Positions 42,198 through 53,685 are shown, numbered from the stretch's first letter. The stretch is 64,000 bases of DNA from an uncultured Winogradskyella sp. (GCF_937958655.1 NZ_CALGNH010000013.1:1-64000); one strand, 5' to 3'. Numbers and translations are program-made. The notes: generated by a model from the sequence alone, not told the origin.

Positions 42198-43934
42198 TTA
42201 GTTGTTTAATAAATTTTTAGCTTGTGCTGCCCAATCATCGCGTTCAGCTCGTCCTGGGAAAGATCCCGTAATTGAGTCTAACAAGTCGTATTCTGTTTTG
42301 GTCATCTTACTTACTTGTAAGAATGTATAAATACCGATACTATTAAGTACTTCTTCCATTTTAGGGCCTACACCACTTATCTTCTTAAGGTCATCTGCTG
42401 TATCAGTTGTAGCATCAAAGGAACCAATAGATTCGAGTAAGCTGCTCACCTTTTCATCGCTAGCATCTGCTATCGTATTTTCTATTGCAACTGTAGTATT
42501 AGTATTGGTGTTAGATGTTCTAGCATCAGCACCTGTACCTACTAAACTATCACCTCTATCTCTAATTTTCTTATAACGCTCTCCAGAAGATTTTAAAATG
42601 GTCTTAACTTCTGCTTGCGCAATTACAGGGAATGTACGAGAATACAATAAGAATAACACAAAGAAGAAACCTATTGTACCTATAAATATTCCTATATCTA
42701 TAAATGTAGGTGAGAACATTGTCCAAGATGATGGTAAATAATCTCTATGTAATGAAGTTACAATAATTACAAAACGCTCAAACCACATACCTATATTTAC
42801 AACTATAGAGATAAAGAATGAAAACATAATACTTGTTCTAAGTTTTTTGAACCACATAAACTGTGGAGAGAATACGTTACAAGTCATCATTGCCCAATAT
42901 GCCCACCAGTAAGGTCCTGTTGCTCTATTTAAGAACGCATATTGCTCGTACTCTACACCAGAATACCATGCTATAAATAACTCGGTAATGTAAGCTACAC
43001 CTACTATAGAGCCCGTTATCATAATAACAATATTCATTAACTCAATATGCTGTACGGTTATGTAATCCTCGAGGTTACATACTTTTCTCATTATGATAAG
43101 AAGTGTATTTACCATTGCAAATCCTGAGAAAATCGCACCTGCAACAAAGTAAGGTGGGAAAATCGTGGTATGCCAACCTGGAATTACAGATGTTGCGAAG
43201 TCAAATGATACAATGGTATGCACAGAAAGTACAAGTGGTGTTGCTAAACCAGCAAGTACCAATGATACTTCTTCAAAACGTTGCCAGTCTTTTGCTCTAC
43301 CAGACCATCCAAAACTTAATAATGAATAAATCTTCTTTTGGAAAGGCTTAACGGCTCTATCTCTAATCATTGCAAAATCTGGTAATAAACCTGTCCACCA
43401 GAATACTAAAGACACTGATAAGTAGGTAGAAATTGCAAATACATCCCAAAGTAATGGCGAGTTAAAGTTAACCCATAAAGATCCAAATTGATTTGGAATT
43501 GGTAATACCCAATAGGCTAACCATGGACGACCCATGTGAATAATTGGGAATAAACCAGCCTGCACAACCGAGAAAATAGTCATTGCTTCTGCAGAACGGT
43601 TAATTGCCATTCTCCATTTTTGACGGAATAATAAAAGTACCGCAGAAATTAGTGTACCTGCGTGACCAATACCAACCCACCAAACGAAGTTAGTAATATC
43701 CCAAGCCCAGTTTACAGTCTTGTTGAGACCCCAAACTCCAATACCTGTTGATATTGTGTAAATGATACATCCTATTCCCCAAAGGAATGCAACTAAAGCT
43801 ATGCTGAAAACTATCCACCATGCCTTGTTTGCTTTGCCTTCAACCGGTCTTACTACATCTAAAGTAACATCGTGGTACGATTTTTCTCCGGTAACTAAAG
43901 GTCTTCTAATAGGTGCTTCGTAATGAGACGCCAT
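42198..43934 (-). CDS. actC: Alternative complex III subunit ActC (NrfD/PsrC) with C-terminal helix-hairpin-helix extension
   Basis: NrfD membrane core (WWVGIGHAGTLISAVLLLFRQKWRMAINRSAEAMT) then DDLKKISGVGPKMEEVLNSIGIYTFLQVSKM tail. Confidence 0.92.
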   Translation of the reverse strand: MASHYEAPIRRPLVTGEKSYHDVTLDVVRPVEGKANKAWWIVFSIALVAFLWGIGCIIYTISTGIGVWGLNKTVNWAWDITNFVWWVGIGHAGTLISAVLLLFRQKWRMAINRSAEAMTIFSVVQAGLFPIIHMGRPWLAYWVLPIPNQFGSLWVNFNSPLLWDVFAISTYLSVSLVFWWTGLLPDFAMIRDRAVKPFQKKIYSLLSFGWSGRAKDWQRFEEVSLVLAGLATPLVLSVHTIVSFDFATSVIPGWHTTIFPPYFVAGAIFSGFAMVNTLLIIMRKVCNLEDYITVQHIELMNIVIMITGSIVGVAYITELFIAWYSGVEYEQYAFLNRATGPYWWAYWAMMTCNVFSPQFMWFKKLRTSIMFSFFISIVVNIGMWFERFVIIVTSLHRDYLPSSWTMFSPTFIDIGIFIGTIGFFFVLFLLYSRTFPVIAQAEVKTILKSSGERYKKIRDRGDSLVGTGADARTSNTNTNTTVAIENTIADASDEKVSSLLESIGSFDATTDTADDLKKISGVGPKMEEVLNSIGIYTFLQVSKMTKTEYDLLDSITGSFPGRAERDDWAAQAKNLLNN

Positions 43935-43964
43935 AATTATATAATTGATTCTTTAATTTATTAT

Positions 43965-46900
43965 TTACGCTTCAGCTGTATTTCTCACTTTAGTTTGGTA
44001 CACCACATTTGGTTTTGTACCTACATGCTCTAATAAGTGATACGCTCTATTATCTTCTTTTAATTCAGCAATTTTACTATCCTTGTCATTGATATCACCA
44101 AAGACCATAGCTCCATTTCCACAGGCAGCTGAACACGCTGTTTGAAATTCCCCATCTTTAACCAGACGACCTTCTCGTTTAGCATCTAGGATTGTTTTTT
44201 GTGTTTTTTGAATACACATAGAACATTTTTCCATAACTCCACGCGATCTTACTGTAACATCTGGGTTAATAACCATTCGTCCTAAGTCATCATTCATAAA
44301 GTAATCAAACTCATCATTCTTGTTGTATAAGAACCAATTGAAACGACGCACTTTATAAGGACAGTTGTTAGCACAATATCTCGTACCTACACAACGGTTA
44401 TAGGCCATATGATTTTGACCTTGACGTCCGTGAGCAGTTGCTGCAACAGGACAAACGGTTTCACATGGTGCGTGATTACAGTGTTGACACATAACTGGTT
44501 GAAATGCTACTTGTGGATTGTCCGCAGGACTTTCCATTTGACCAAACCCACCTAAAGACCCATTGTCTCCAAATAAACCAGAGAATCCTTCTTTTTTGGA
44601 ATCATCTGCTTCAAAAGTGTCTTGATGCGAATAATACCTATCAATACGCAACCAGTGCATATCTCTACTACGTCTCATTTCAGTCTTACCAACTACTGGC
44701 ACATTGTTTTCTGTATGACATGCAATAACACATGCTCCACATCCTGTACAAGCATTTAAGTCAATCGAAAGATTAAAATGATGTCCTATAGAACGATCAA
44801 ACTCATCCCATAAATCCACATCTGGAGATGTCACAGGAGTTTCTACATGGTTTAAGGATACCTCAGGAACTTTATTCCAAACGTGTTTATCCTTAGTATT
44901 AAAAATTTCTAATGTTGTTTCTTTAATGATATCACCTCTACCCATTAAGGTATTATGCAACTGTACACATGCAAACTCATGCTCACCAGAAGCTTTTTCT
45001 ATAGTAACTTCTTGTACTGTATTAAAGTTTTGATATAAAGGATAAGCATTAACACCTGTCTTCATTTCATCCTTAAGCGCTTCTGATGTTCTACCATAAC
45101 CAAAAGCTAAACCTACAGTTCCTTTAGCTTGACCTGGCTGAATAATAACAGGCACATTTTCTAAAGTCGTACCATTTACGGTAACATTTACATAACTACC
45201 ATTTAAGCCACCATTAGCCACATTCCAGTTTTCTAAATCTAATGCTTCTGCATCAGCTCTAGACACTGTTAGATAGTTATCCCAAGTTGTTCTTGTAATT
45301 GGATCTGGAAACTCTTGTAACCAAGGATTATTCGCTTGTTGACCATCACCCATACCTGTTTTAGTGTAAAGTGTCAACTCCATGCCACTAGCATTTGCTG
45401 AACGCGCTAAGGCTCTTGCAGCATTACTACTAGGCGCCTGTACATCAGTACCATCATTTTCAGAAGCTTCGTTAGCACTTGGTGATTCTACCTCTTCAGA
45501 TGTTACATTTACATATACACCATCTTGTACCGCTTTATTAAATGATTTTCCATTTAAAATATCTGCTGTCCAAACTGATTTTAAATAATCTCTATATGAT
45601 GCACTATTTCCATTCCACACTAGTAATGCTTCCTGAAATTGTTTTGTGTTAAATAATGGGCGAATTGTTGGTTGCATTAATGAATAATGACCAGACTTTA
45701 ATTCTAAATCACCCCAAGATTCTAAATTATGAGAAGCCGCTGCAATATAATCGCAATTAGAAGCAGTTTCGTCTTTCTTTAATGAAAAGGCTACAGATAC
45801 ATCTACTTTATCTAAACCTTCTTTAAATTCAGAAGCATTAGGAAGCGTGTACATTGGATTAACACCATTCATTATAACGGCACCAACCTTACCAGCCTTC
45901 ATATCAGCCACTAATTTCTTTATTGCACTATTACTACCTTGTCTTGTTTTAATAGTTGTTGAAGCATCAAATGCTTTACTATTCAAATAAGTGTTTATTT
46001 CTAAAGCTACGGTTTGAGCATTTACATCTTGAATACCTGTAACTACTACCGCATTACTCCCTGCCTTTTTAATTTCACTTGCTGCAGATTGAACAGCTGC
46101 AGAAATATACTCTGGTAAATCACCAACTGAAACCGCACCACCAGTTATTTTACTACTTAATAATGCCAATACTTTCTTTTGCTGGCTAGGTGTTAATGGT
46201 ATACGTTTATCTGCGTTTGCACCAGATAATGACATATTAGATTCAAACTGAATATGACGGGACATTTTACCATTTTCTGGAATACGATTCTTAGCATAGC
46301 CAGACTCAAAACCACCACCTTGCCAGTCTCCTAAGAAATCAGCACCTACTGAAACAATAGTTTGGGCTTTTGAAAAATCATAATTTGCCATACCACGTTT
46401 ACCATACTTAGCTTGGTATGCATCTAAAGTAGCAGACTCTGAAACTGCATCATAAGATATATGCTTTACATTACCATATTTTGCAGAAAATTCTTCAATT
46501 AACTTGTGAGTTGAAGGACTTGGCATTGTTGCTGTTAAAAATACGATTTGTTTATCATCGCTTAACTTATTAAATGCCGATGTTGTTTCTGACATTAGAG
46601 TGTCCCAAGAAATTTGGACATCACCCTTCATTGGAGTTTTAACTCTTAAAATATCATATAATCCTAAAATTGAAGCATGAACTCTGGCATTTGCCATACC
46701 ATTAGTAGCAGCATCTGTATTATTTTCAATTTTAATTGGTCTCCCTTCTCTAGTTTTTACTAAAACACTAGCAAAATCAAATCCATTAGCTATTGTAGTC
46801 GCATAATAATTAGCTACTCCTGGAATAATTTCCGTTGGTTGCACTACATAAGGAATTGACTTAATTACAGGACCTTCACAAGCTGCTAAAGATGCCGCAG

Positions 46901-47090
46901 CAGTACTGAAACCTACGTATTTTAAGAAATCACGACGCGAGGTTGACGAAGACTCTAATGCTTCTTTATCACCTAAAAATTCATCTGTTGGAATTTCCTC
47001 CACAAACTCATTCTGTTGTAGCGTCTCAACAAGAGCGCTATTTTCGTTTAGCTCTTCAACACTTTTCCAGTATTTCTTGTTTGATGACAT
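43965..47090 (-). CDS. actB: Alternative complex III subunit ActB (molybdopterin-oxidoreductase-like plus Fe-S domain)
   Basis: TAT-like SRRDFLKYVGFSTAAASLAAC; CTGCGACVIACHTENN, CQHCNHAPCETVCPVAAT. Confidence 0.94.
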   Translation of the reverse strand: MSSNKKYWKSVEELNENSALVETLQQNEFVEEIPTDEFLGDKEALESSSTSRRDFLKYVGFSTAAASLAACEGPVIKSIPYVVQPTEIIPGVANYYATTIANGFDFASVLVKTREGRPIKIENNTDAATNGMANARVHASILGLYDILRVKTPMKGDVQISWDTLMSETTSAFNKLSDDKQIVFLTATMPSPSTHKLIEEFSAKYGNVKHISYDAVSESATLDAYQAKYGKRGMANYDFSKAQTIVSVGADFLGDWQGGGFESGYAKNRIPENGKMSRHIQFESNMSLSGANADKRIPLTPSQQKKVLALLSSKITGGAVSVGDLPEYISAAVQSAASEIKKAGSNAVVVTGIQDVNAQTVALEINTYLNSKAFDASTTIKTRQGSNSAIKKLVADMKAGKVGAVIMNGVNPMYTLPNASEFKEGLDKVDVSVAFSLKKDETASNCDYIAAASHNLESWGDLELKSGHYSLMQPTIRPLFNTKQFQEALLVWNGNSASYRDYLKSVWTADILNGKSFNKAVQDGVYVNVTSEEVESPSANEASENDGTDVQAPSSNAARALARSANASGMELTLYTKTGMGDGQQANNPWLQEFPDPITRTTWDNYLTVSRADAEALDLENWNVANGGLNGSYVNVTVNGTTLENVPVIIQPGQAKGTVGLAFGYGRTSEALKDEMKTGVNAYPLYQNFNTVQEVTIEKASGEHEFACVQLHNTLMGRGDIIKETTLEIFNTKDKHVWNKVPEVSLNHVETPVTSPDVDLWDEFDRSIGHHFNLSIDLNACTGCGACVIACHTENNVPVVGKTEMRRSRDMHWLRIDRYYSHQDTFEADDSKKEGFSGLFGDNGSLGGFGQMESPADNPQVAFQPVMCQHCNHAPCETVCPVAATAHGRQGQNHMAYNRCVGTRYCANNCPYKVRRFNWFLYNKNDEFDYFMNDDLGRMVINPDVTVRSRGVMEKCSMCIQKTQKTILDAKREGRLVKDGEFQTACSAACGNGAMVFGDINDKDSKIAELKEDNRAYHLLEHVGTKPNVVYQTKVRNTAEA

Positions 47091-47157
47091 ATTTTATAGT
47101 TATATAGTTGTTAGTTGATAATGATTAGTATTACTAAACTTCAACTGTATCTTTAAT

Positions 47158-48441
47158 TTAATAGTGGCACTTACCACATTCTAATCCTCCCATTTGCGCT
47201 GCCGTTAACTGATCTACACCATACTTTTTTGATAATTCTTCATGAATTTTAGTATAGTACTCGTTATCCTTAACTTTAACATTGGTTTCTCTGTGACAGT
47301 TAATACACCAGCCCATAGTTAACGGTGCATGTTGATACATAATTTCCATTTCCTCTACAGGACCATGACATGTTTGACACTCTACACCTGCCACTGAAAC
47401 GTGCTGCGAGTGATTGAAATATGCAAAGTCTGGAAGGTTATGAATACGAATCCACTTTACTGGTTTTGACTCACCAGTATATCCTGTTCCGTCCCAACCA
47501 ACAGCATCGTATAATTTTTGTATTTCAGCATCGTAATCCACACCATATTCTTTTCCTTCTGCTAAAGTTTCTGGTGCCACATTAGCAATAGCCTTATGGC
47601 AGTTCATACAAATATTTAATGATGGTATACCAGAATGTTTACTAACACGCGCAGAAGAATGACAATATTTACAATCTATAGCGTTATCACCAGCATGTAT
47701 TCTATGCGAATAATGTATTGGCTGCACTGGCTCATAACCTTGATCTACACCCACCTGCATTAAATAACCATACACAAAATAACCACTTGCTAGTAAAAGA
47801 AAAATTGCACTTACTAATACTAAAAATTGATTTTGTATAAAGGCTTTCCAAATTGGCGTACCTTTTTCCTTAACAACCTCTAAACCTTTAGCTTCGGCGA
47901 AACGATTTAATGTACGTCTTACTAAAATTAAGGCCAAGGCTAACAGCCCAAATAAAACAACTAGGGCTCCTAAGATTAAATTATTACCTACTCCAGGCTC
48001 TTTCGAAACAACTTCACCGCCTCCACCATTAACTACAACTGGCTCAGGCTTTGGCTGAGCAGTGTAAGCCAAAATATCAGAAATATCTTGGTCACTTAAT
48101 TGTGGAAAGGCTGTCATTGCCGTTTGATTCCACTCGTTATAAACTTTGTTGGCGTAAGTGTCACCAGACTTAATTAATCCTGCACTGTTTTTAATCCATG
48201 CATTAATCCATGCTCTATCTAAACCTTCTTCCTCTGCTAATCTGGCCTCAACATTCCTTAGCATTGGACCTGTCATATCCCTGTCTAACTTATGACAAGC
48301 AGCACAATTAGCATTAAATAATGATTTACCATTAGCGGCATCGCCTTCTTGAGCGATTAATGATGTCGAAAACGTGAATAATAAAATAAAACCTAAATAT
48401 AGAATCTTTGAGGTTAAATTACGGTAGATCACCTGTTTCAT
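47158..48441 (-). CDS. actA: Alternative complex III subunit ActA, multiheme cytochrome c
   Basis: Six CxxCH motifs: CAACH, CKYCH, CMNCH, CQTCH, CINCH, CGKCH. Start ambiguous between 48486 and 48441. Confidence 0.9.
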   Translation of the reverse strand: MKQVIYRNLTSKILYLGFILLFTFSTSLIAQEGDAANGKSLFNANCAACHKLDRDMTGPMLRNVEARLAEEEGLDRAWINAWIKNSAGLIKSGDTYANKVYNEWNQTAMTAFPQLSDQDISDILAYTAQPKPEPVVVNGGGGEVVSKEPGVGNNLILGALVVLFGLLALALILVRRTLNRFAEAKGLEVVKEKGTPIWKAFIQNQFLVLVSAIFLLLASGYFVYGYLMQVGVDQGYEPVQPIHYSHRIHAGDNAIDCKYCHSSARVSKHSGIPSLNICMNCHKAIANVAPETLAEGKEYGVDYDAEIQKLYDAVGWDGTGYTGESKPVKWIRIHNLPDFAYFNHSQHVSVAGVECQTCHGPVEEMEIMYQHAPLTMGWCINCHRETNVKVKDNEYYTKIHEELSKKYGVDQLTAAQMGGLECGKCHY

Positions 48442-48521
48442 ATTGTTAGTTGAATTAACTTCTAAACTTTGGTATGATTTTTTCATAAAAAAACTGAAAA
48501 AACATGTTTTTAAAACTCATG

Positions 48522-48552
48522 CAAAAGTAAGATATAAAGTCGATTTTAGAAA
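48522..48552 (-). promoter_or_regulatory. Candidate promoter of the Act/cox operon
   Basis: Minus strand TTTC-N19-TACTTTTG upstream of actA. Confidence 0.6.
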
Positions 48553-48662
48553 TGTTAGCGAACTGTTAATAATCAATTTATAATTATTCTAAATAAGATG
48601 TTCTTAGCATTTACGTTTAATACTATACCTTTGCATTTAAACCTTAAGTTATGACACTAAAA

Positions 48663-49034
48663 ATGAAACCATTTAATATCCTCTTAGTCTTAATATTATT
48701 TTGTTTTTCGGTAAATGCTCAACAAGGTGATGTTAACATAGATCAGCATAGCGATATTAACACATTACTAGACTATAAAAAGGATATAAAAACGACTAAA
48801 GTGTACCGTATCCAAGTGTACCAAAGTGTTGATCCGGATCGTGCAGAGCGCGAAAAATCTAATTTTCTTAATACCTATGGTCAATGGCCAGTTGAAATTG
48901 TATGGAACACACCAAATTATAAAGTTTGGGTTGGTAATTTTGCCACACGTTTAGAAGCCGATAGAGCATTAGCTAAAATTAAAAAGAAGTATATGAATGC
49001 CATTATTTTTCAACCTAAGCTCGACAAAAAATAA
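48663..49034 (+). CDS. SPOR domain-containing protein
   Basis: Signal peptide MKPFNILLVLILFCFSVNAQ; KVYRIQVYQSVDPDRAEREKSNFLNTYGQWPVEIVWNTPNYKVWVGNFATRLEADRALAKIKKKY. Confidence 0.88.
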   Translation: MKPFNILLVLILFCFSVNAQQGDVNIDQHSDINTLLDYKKDIKTTKVYRIQVYQSVDPDRAEREKSNFLNTYGQWPVEIVWNTPNYKVWVGNFATRLEADRALAKIKKKYMNAIIFQPKLDKK

Positions 49035-49060
49035 TACGATTTAAAGCATTTTTAAACAAA

Positions 49061-49087
49061 AAAAACCGACCATTTTGGTCGGTTTTT
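49061..49087. terminator. Bidirectional terminator between SPOR gene and infB
   Basis: AAAAACCGACCA-ttt-TGGTCGGTTTTT, 12-bp perfect stem, convergent genes. Confidence 0.93.
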
Positions 49088-49106
49088 TAGTTCTATAAAC
49101 ACCATT

Positions 49107-51851
49107 TTACTTAAGGGTCTTTTTAACTTCAACTTCTTGGAAGGCTTCAATAATATCACCTTCTTTTATATCATTATAGCCTTTAACTTGCAATCCACAA
49201 TCGTAACCTTTGGAAACCTCTTTAGCATCATCTTTAAAACGCTTTAGCGATGATAACTCACCAGTATGTACTACCACACCATCTCTAATTAAACGAATGC
49301 CAGAGTTTCTGTAAATTTTGCCATTTGTTACCATACAACCAGCTATGGTACCAATTTTAGAGATCTTAAAGGTTTCTCTAATTTCAGCAGTACCTGTAAC
49401 TTCCTCTTTAACTTCTGGAGATAACATGCCTTCCATAGCGTCTTTAAGATCGTTAATCGCTGCATATATGATGGAATATGTTCTGATATCAATTTCTTCT
49501 TTATCTGCTATGGATCTTGCATTCCCTACAGGCCTCACATTAAATCCAACGATAATCGCATCTGAAGCAGACGCTAATAACACATCACTTTCTGTAATGG
49601 CACCAACTCCTTTATGTATAATATTTACTTGTATTTCTTCAGTGGACAACTTTTGGAAAGAATCTGTTAATGCCTCTACTGAGCCATCCACATCACCTTT
49701 AAGTATAATATTTAATTCTTGGAAATCACCAAGCGCAATACGTCTACCAATTTCGTCTAAGGTTATATGACGTTGTGTTCTCACAGACTGCTCACGCTGC
49801 AATTGGGTACGTTTTGCTGCTATTTGTTTAGCTTCGCGTTCATCCTCAAATACGTTGAATTTATCACCTGCTTGGGGAGCACCATCTAAACCCAAAATAG
49901 AAACTGGTGTTGATGGCCCTGCTTCTTCTACGTCATTACCACGTTCATCATGCATAGCTTTAACCTTACCACTGTTTTTACCAGCTAATACATAATCACC
50001 TACACGTAATGTGCCTGACTGTACTAAAATTGTAGATACATATCCACGACCTTTATCTAAGTAGGCTTCTACTACAGTACCATTGGCTGGTTTTTCAGGA
50101 TTTGCTTGTAATTCTAACAATTCAGCTTCTAAAAGTACTTTTTCTAATAATTCCTTTACACCTGTTCCGAATTTAGCAGAAATATCATGAGACTGAATTT
50201 TACCACCCCAATCTTCAACTAATAAATTCATACTTGCTAAACCTTCTTTTACTTTCTCTGGGTTAGCGTCTGGCTTATCAATTTTATTAATTGCAAATAC
50301 AATTGGAACACCAGCTGCTTGTGCATGAGAAATGGCTTCTTTAGTTTGTGGCATAATAGCATCATCTGCTGCAACTACAATAATAGCAATATCGGTAACT
50401 TGAGCACCACGAGCACGCATTGCTGTAAAAGCCTCGTGACCAGGAGTATCTAAAAACGCTATTTTTTGACCTCCTTCTAATTGTACTCCATAAGCACCAA
50501 TATGTTGTGTTATACCACCAGACTCTCCAGCGATTACATTTTCTTCTCTAATGTAATCTAATAACGATGTTTTTCCATGATCTACGTGTCCCATAACGGT
50601 AACAATTGGTGCACGCGGTTTTAAATCTTTTGGATCGTCTTCTATAATCTCAATAGACTCTTCAATATCTGCTGTTACAAATTCTACAGAATACCCAAAT
50701 TCTTCGGCAACTATAGTTAAAGTTTCTGCGTCTAATCTTTGGTTCATGGTTACCATCATACCTAAAGACATACAAGCGGAAATTACTTGTGTTACACCAA
50801 CGTCCATCATGGTAGCAACCTCACTTACAGTTACAAATTCTGTAACTTTAAGTGTTTTGCTTTCTGCCGCTGCCAACTCTTGATCCATCTCAGTTTGCTG
50901 ACGGTGCTGATCTCTTTTTTCTCTACGGTATTTGGCTCCTTTACCTTTGTTAGATTTTCCTTGAAGCTTTTCTAACGTTTCTCTTACTTGCTTTTGTACT
51001 TCTTCTTCACTAGGCTCCTCTTTAACTACTTTAGGCCTCGTGTTTCCGCGTCCTTTAGCACCACGCCTATTATCAAAGTTTCTTCCACCTCCATCATTTC
51101 CGCCTTTACTTATACGACGTCTTTTACGCTTATTATTATCGTTTGAGGTTTCTTTTTTATCGTCCTTCTTCTTTTTAGGTTTATTAAATTGAGAAAGGTC
51201 AATTTTTTTACCTGTTGTTGTAGGACCTGTTAGCTTCTTATATTGTGTTTTTAAGGTTTCTTCAGCAGGTTCGCCTAAAGCATCTGCTTTTTCTAACTTC
51301 TCTTGTTTTGTTAGTGGTTTTTTCTCTTCTTTTTTTGATTGCTCGGCTTTTGGTGTTTCAACCTTATTTTCGGCTTCAACCTTTGGTAGAGACTTAGGCT
51401 TTTGGCCTTGATTTTCTGATTGTTTTTCCTCTGGCTGTAACGCTATGTTTTTCTCCTCCTTAACCGTCTCATTTTTCTCTTGCTCTACAGCCTTTGTTGG
51501 TTTTTTCTCTAAATCGATTTTACCAACCTGCTTAGGCCCACTGAGATCTGCTTTAGCTTTTACAACGGCTTCTTTTCTGGCTTCTTCTTTTTCCTTTTCT
51601 TCAATTTCGCGCTCGCGCTTTATTCTAAGTTCTTCTTTTTCTTTAAGCTTAGCTTCACTAACCTCTTGAGCTTTTTCACGTTTTGTTGCATCCGTCTGAA
51701 ATTCATCAGACAACGTATCGTAAACCTCTTGTGAAATTTTTGTATTAGGTTTTGCCTCAATTTCTATGCCTTTAGATTCTAAAAAATCTACTGCTCGATC
51801 TAATGAGATATTTAATTCCCTTAATACTTTATTTATTCTAATTTGAGCCAT
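49107..51851 (-). CDS. infB: Translation initiation factor IF-2
   Basis: [49 protein letters not shown]. Confidence 0.98.
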   Translation of the reverse strand: MAQIRINKVLRELNISLDRAVDFLESKGIEIEAKPNTKISQEVYDTLSDEFQTDATKREKAQEVSEAKLKEKEELRIKREREIEEKEKEEARKEAVVKAKADLSGPKQVGKIDLEKKPTKAVEQEKNETVKEEKNIALQPEEKQSENQGQKPKSLPKVEAENKVETPKAEQSKKEEKKPLTKQEKLEKADALGEPAEETLKTQYKKLTGPTTTGKKIDLSQFNKPKKKKDDKKETSNDNNKRKRRRISKGGNDGGGRNFDNRRGAKGRGNTRPKVVKEEPSEEEVQKQVRETLEKLQGKSNKGKGAKYRREKRDQHRQQTEMDQELAAAESKTLKVTEFVTVSEVATMMDVGVTQVISACMSLGMMVTMNQRLDAETLTIVAEEFGYSVEFVTADIEESIEIIEDDPKDLKPRAPIVTVMGHVDHGKTSLLDYIREENVIAGESGGITQHIGAYGVQLEGGQKIAFLDTPGHEAFTAMRARGAQVTDIAIIVVAADDAIMPQTKEAISHAQAAGVPIVFAINKIDKPDANPEKVKEGLASMNLLVEDWGGKIQSHDISAKFGTGVKELLEKVLLEAELLELQANPEKPANGTVVEAYLDKGRGYVSTILVQSGTLRVGDYVLAGKNSGKVKAMHDERGNDVEEAGPSTPVSILGLDGAPQAGDKFNVFEDEREAKQIAAKRTQLQREQSVRTQRHITLDEIGRRIALGDFQELNIILKGDVDGSVEALTDSFQKLSTEEIQVNIIHKGVGAITESDVLLASASDAIIVGFNVRPVGNARSIADKEEIDIRTYSIIYAAINDLKDAMEGMLSPEVKEEVTGTAEIRETFKISKIGTIAGCMVTNGKIYRNSGIRLIRDGVVVHTGELSSLKRFKDDAKEVSKGYDCGLQVKGYNDIKEGDIIEAFQEVEVKKTLK

Positions 51852-51917
51852 AAATTGCCGTAATATACTTAAATCTGTTTATATCAATCTAACTTTGTGG
51901 TTTCAATGTTAAGATTG

Positions 51918-53150
51918 TTAATCTTCGAATTCTTCTTTTAGAATTCTAATAACTTCTAAAATGGTCTCTTCTTCAAGATCTGTACGCTTTACTAAATCGT
52001 TCACATCTTGTTCTAAAACACTTTTTGCAGTATCTAAACCTGCTTTACTAAATTCTGAAATAATCCATTCATCAATTTCATCAGAGAACTCTTTTAACTC
52101 TACATCTTCTTCTGCTCCTTCTCTAAATACATCTATTTCGTACCCTGTTAATTGGCCTGCTAAACGAATGTTATGCCCACCTCTACCAATAGCTTTAGAA
52201 ACTTCTTCTGGTTTTAATAGCACTTCTGCGCGCATATTTTCTTCATCTAATTTTAGAGAGGTAACGCGCGCTGGACTTAAAGCTCTAGTTACAAATAACT
52301 GTAGGTTATTGGTGAAATTAATAACATCAATATTTTCGTTTCCTAGTTCTCTTACAATACCGTGTATACGAGATCCTTTCATACCCACACAGGCACCAAC
52401 TGGGTCTATTCTATCATCATAAGAATCTACAGCAACCTTAGCTTTTTCTCCAGGTATACGTACTACTTTTTTAACGGTTATTAGTCCATCGAATACTTCT
52501 GGTATTTCTTGTTCAAACAATTTCTCCAAAAATAATGGAGATGTTCTAGACATTATAATCGATGGTTTACTTCCTTTTAATTCTACACTCTCTATAACTC
52601 CTCTTACATTTTCTCCTTTTCTAAAGAAATCAGATGGAATTTGTCTGTCTTTTGGAAGTATAATTTCATTACCATCATCGTCTAATAAAATAATTGCTCT
52701 ATGACGGATATGATGCACCTCAGCGGTATAAATTTCTCCTTCTAATTCTTTAAATTGCTTATAGATATTAGTATTATCATGTTCGTGAATTTTAGAAATT
52801 AGGTTTTGTCTTAAGGCTAAAATTGAACGTCTGCCTAGGTCAACAAGCTTTACCTCTTCAGCCACATCCTCACCAACTTCAAAATCTGGTTCTATTTTTT
52901 GAGCTTCTGATAATTCAATTTCTTGATTTGGTTCTTCCACATCACCATCCGCAACAACAATACGGTTTCTCCAAATTTCTAAATCACCTTTATCTGGATT
53001 GATAATAATATCAAAATTATCATCATCGCCATATTTCTTCTTTAATGCATTACGCAACACATCTTCAAGTATCGCCATCAGCGTTACTCTATCGATTAAC
53101 TTATCGTCCTTAAATTCTGAAAATGATTCAATTAATGCTACATTTTCCAT
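51918..53150 (-). CDS. nusA: Transcription termination/antitermination protein NusA
   Basis: RIDPVGACVGMKGSRIHGIVRELGNENIDVINF, KAIGRGGHNIRLAGQLTGYEIDV. Confidence 0.97.
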   Translation of the reverse strand: MENVALIESFSEFKDDKLIDRVTLMAILEDVLRNALKKKYGDDDNFDIIINPDKGDLEIWRNRIVVADGDVEEPNQEIELSEAQKIEPDFEVGEDVAEEVKLVDLGRRSILALRQNLISKIHEHDNTNIYKQFKELEGEIYTAEVHHIRHRAIILLDDDGNEIILPKDRQIPSDFFRKGENVRGVIESVELKGSKPSIIMSRTSPLFLEKLFEQEIPEVFDGLITVKKVVRIPGEKAKVAVDSYDDRIDPVGACVGMKGSRIHGIVRELGNENIDVINFTNNLQLFVTRALSPARVTSLKLDEENMRAEVLLKPEEVSKAIGRGGHNIRLAGQLTGYEIDVFREGAEEDVELKEFSDEIDEWIISEFSKAGLDTAKSVLEQDVNDLVKRTDLEEETILEVIRILKEEFED

Positions 53151-53162
53151 AATACCTATGAA

Positions 53163-53624
53163 TTAAAATTTTATTTTAACTTTTGCTTCTTTAATATCAT
53201 TAAAGGCTATCGATGCCTCTTTATTTACCGTTACTTTACCTTTACCTACTGGTTTTGGTTCTCTCGTTTTCCACTGCAACGTAATACCGTTATCTTCAAT
53301 GCTTTTTAATGTACCTTCTATAGTGTTATTATTGGTTTTAACTTCTAAATTACGCCCAACATGTTTACTATACTGTCTTGGCAAAAGTAATGGAGATGCC
53401 GCACCTGATGATAAAACTTCTAAAGAAAAATCATACTCATCTCTATCTAAATTATGCTCTATAGCTCTACTGATAAAAATACAATCTTCTACCAAAACTC
53501 CACGGTCACCATCTATTACAATTTTAATAGCATTACTAGTTGACATAGTAAAGTCTATCAAAAATAAATCTTGACGCTCATTGAGTGCGTTTTGCAATAA
53601 ATCCTCTACCTTACTTTTAAACAT
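53163..53624 (-). CDS. rimP: Ribosome maturation factor RimP
   Basis: EDCIFISRAIEHNLDRDEYDFSLEVLSSGAASPLLLPRQYSKHVGRNLEV; upstream of nusA. Confidence 0.94.
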   Translation of the reverse strand: MFKSKVEDLLQNALNERQDLFLIDFTMSTSNAIKIVIDGDRGVLVEDCIFISRAIEHNLDRDEYDFSLEVLSSGAASPLLLPRQYSKHVGRNLEVKTNNNTIEGTLKSIEDNGITLQWKTREPKPVGKGKVTVNKEASIAFNDIKEAKVKIKF

Positions 53625-53631
53625 CTACGAT

Positions 53632-53658
53632 AAAAAAGAGAGGACTTTTTGTCCTCTC
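53632..53658 (-). terminator. Terminator-like hairpin in the rimP 5' UTR (candidate attenuator)
   Basis: Minus strand GAGAGGAC-AAAAA-GTCCTCTC-TTTTTT, T run ending 7 nt before the rimP ATG. Confidence 0.75.
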
Positions 53659-53685
53659 GCTTATTTATTTCTTTAAATAACGATG

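Noticed and set aside
51445-52422. Plus-strand Ser-rich ORFs (51445-51669, 51961-52422)
   Set aside because: Antisense of Lys/Glu-rich coding in infB and nusA; no independent signal.
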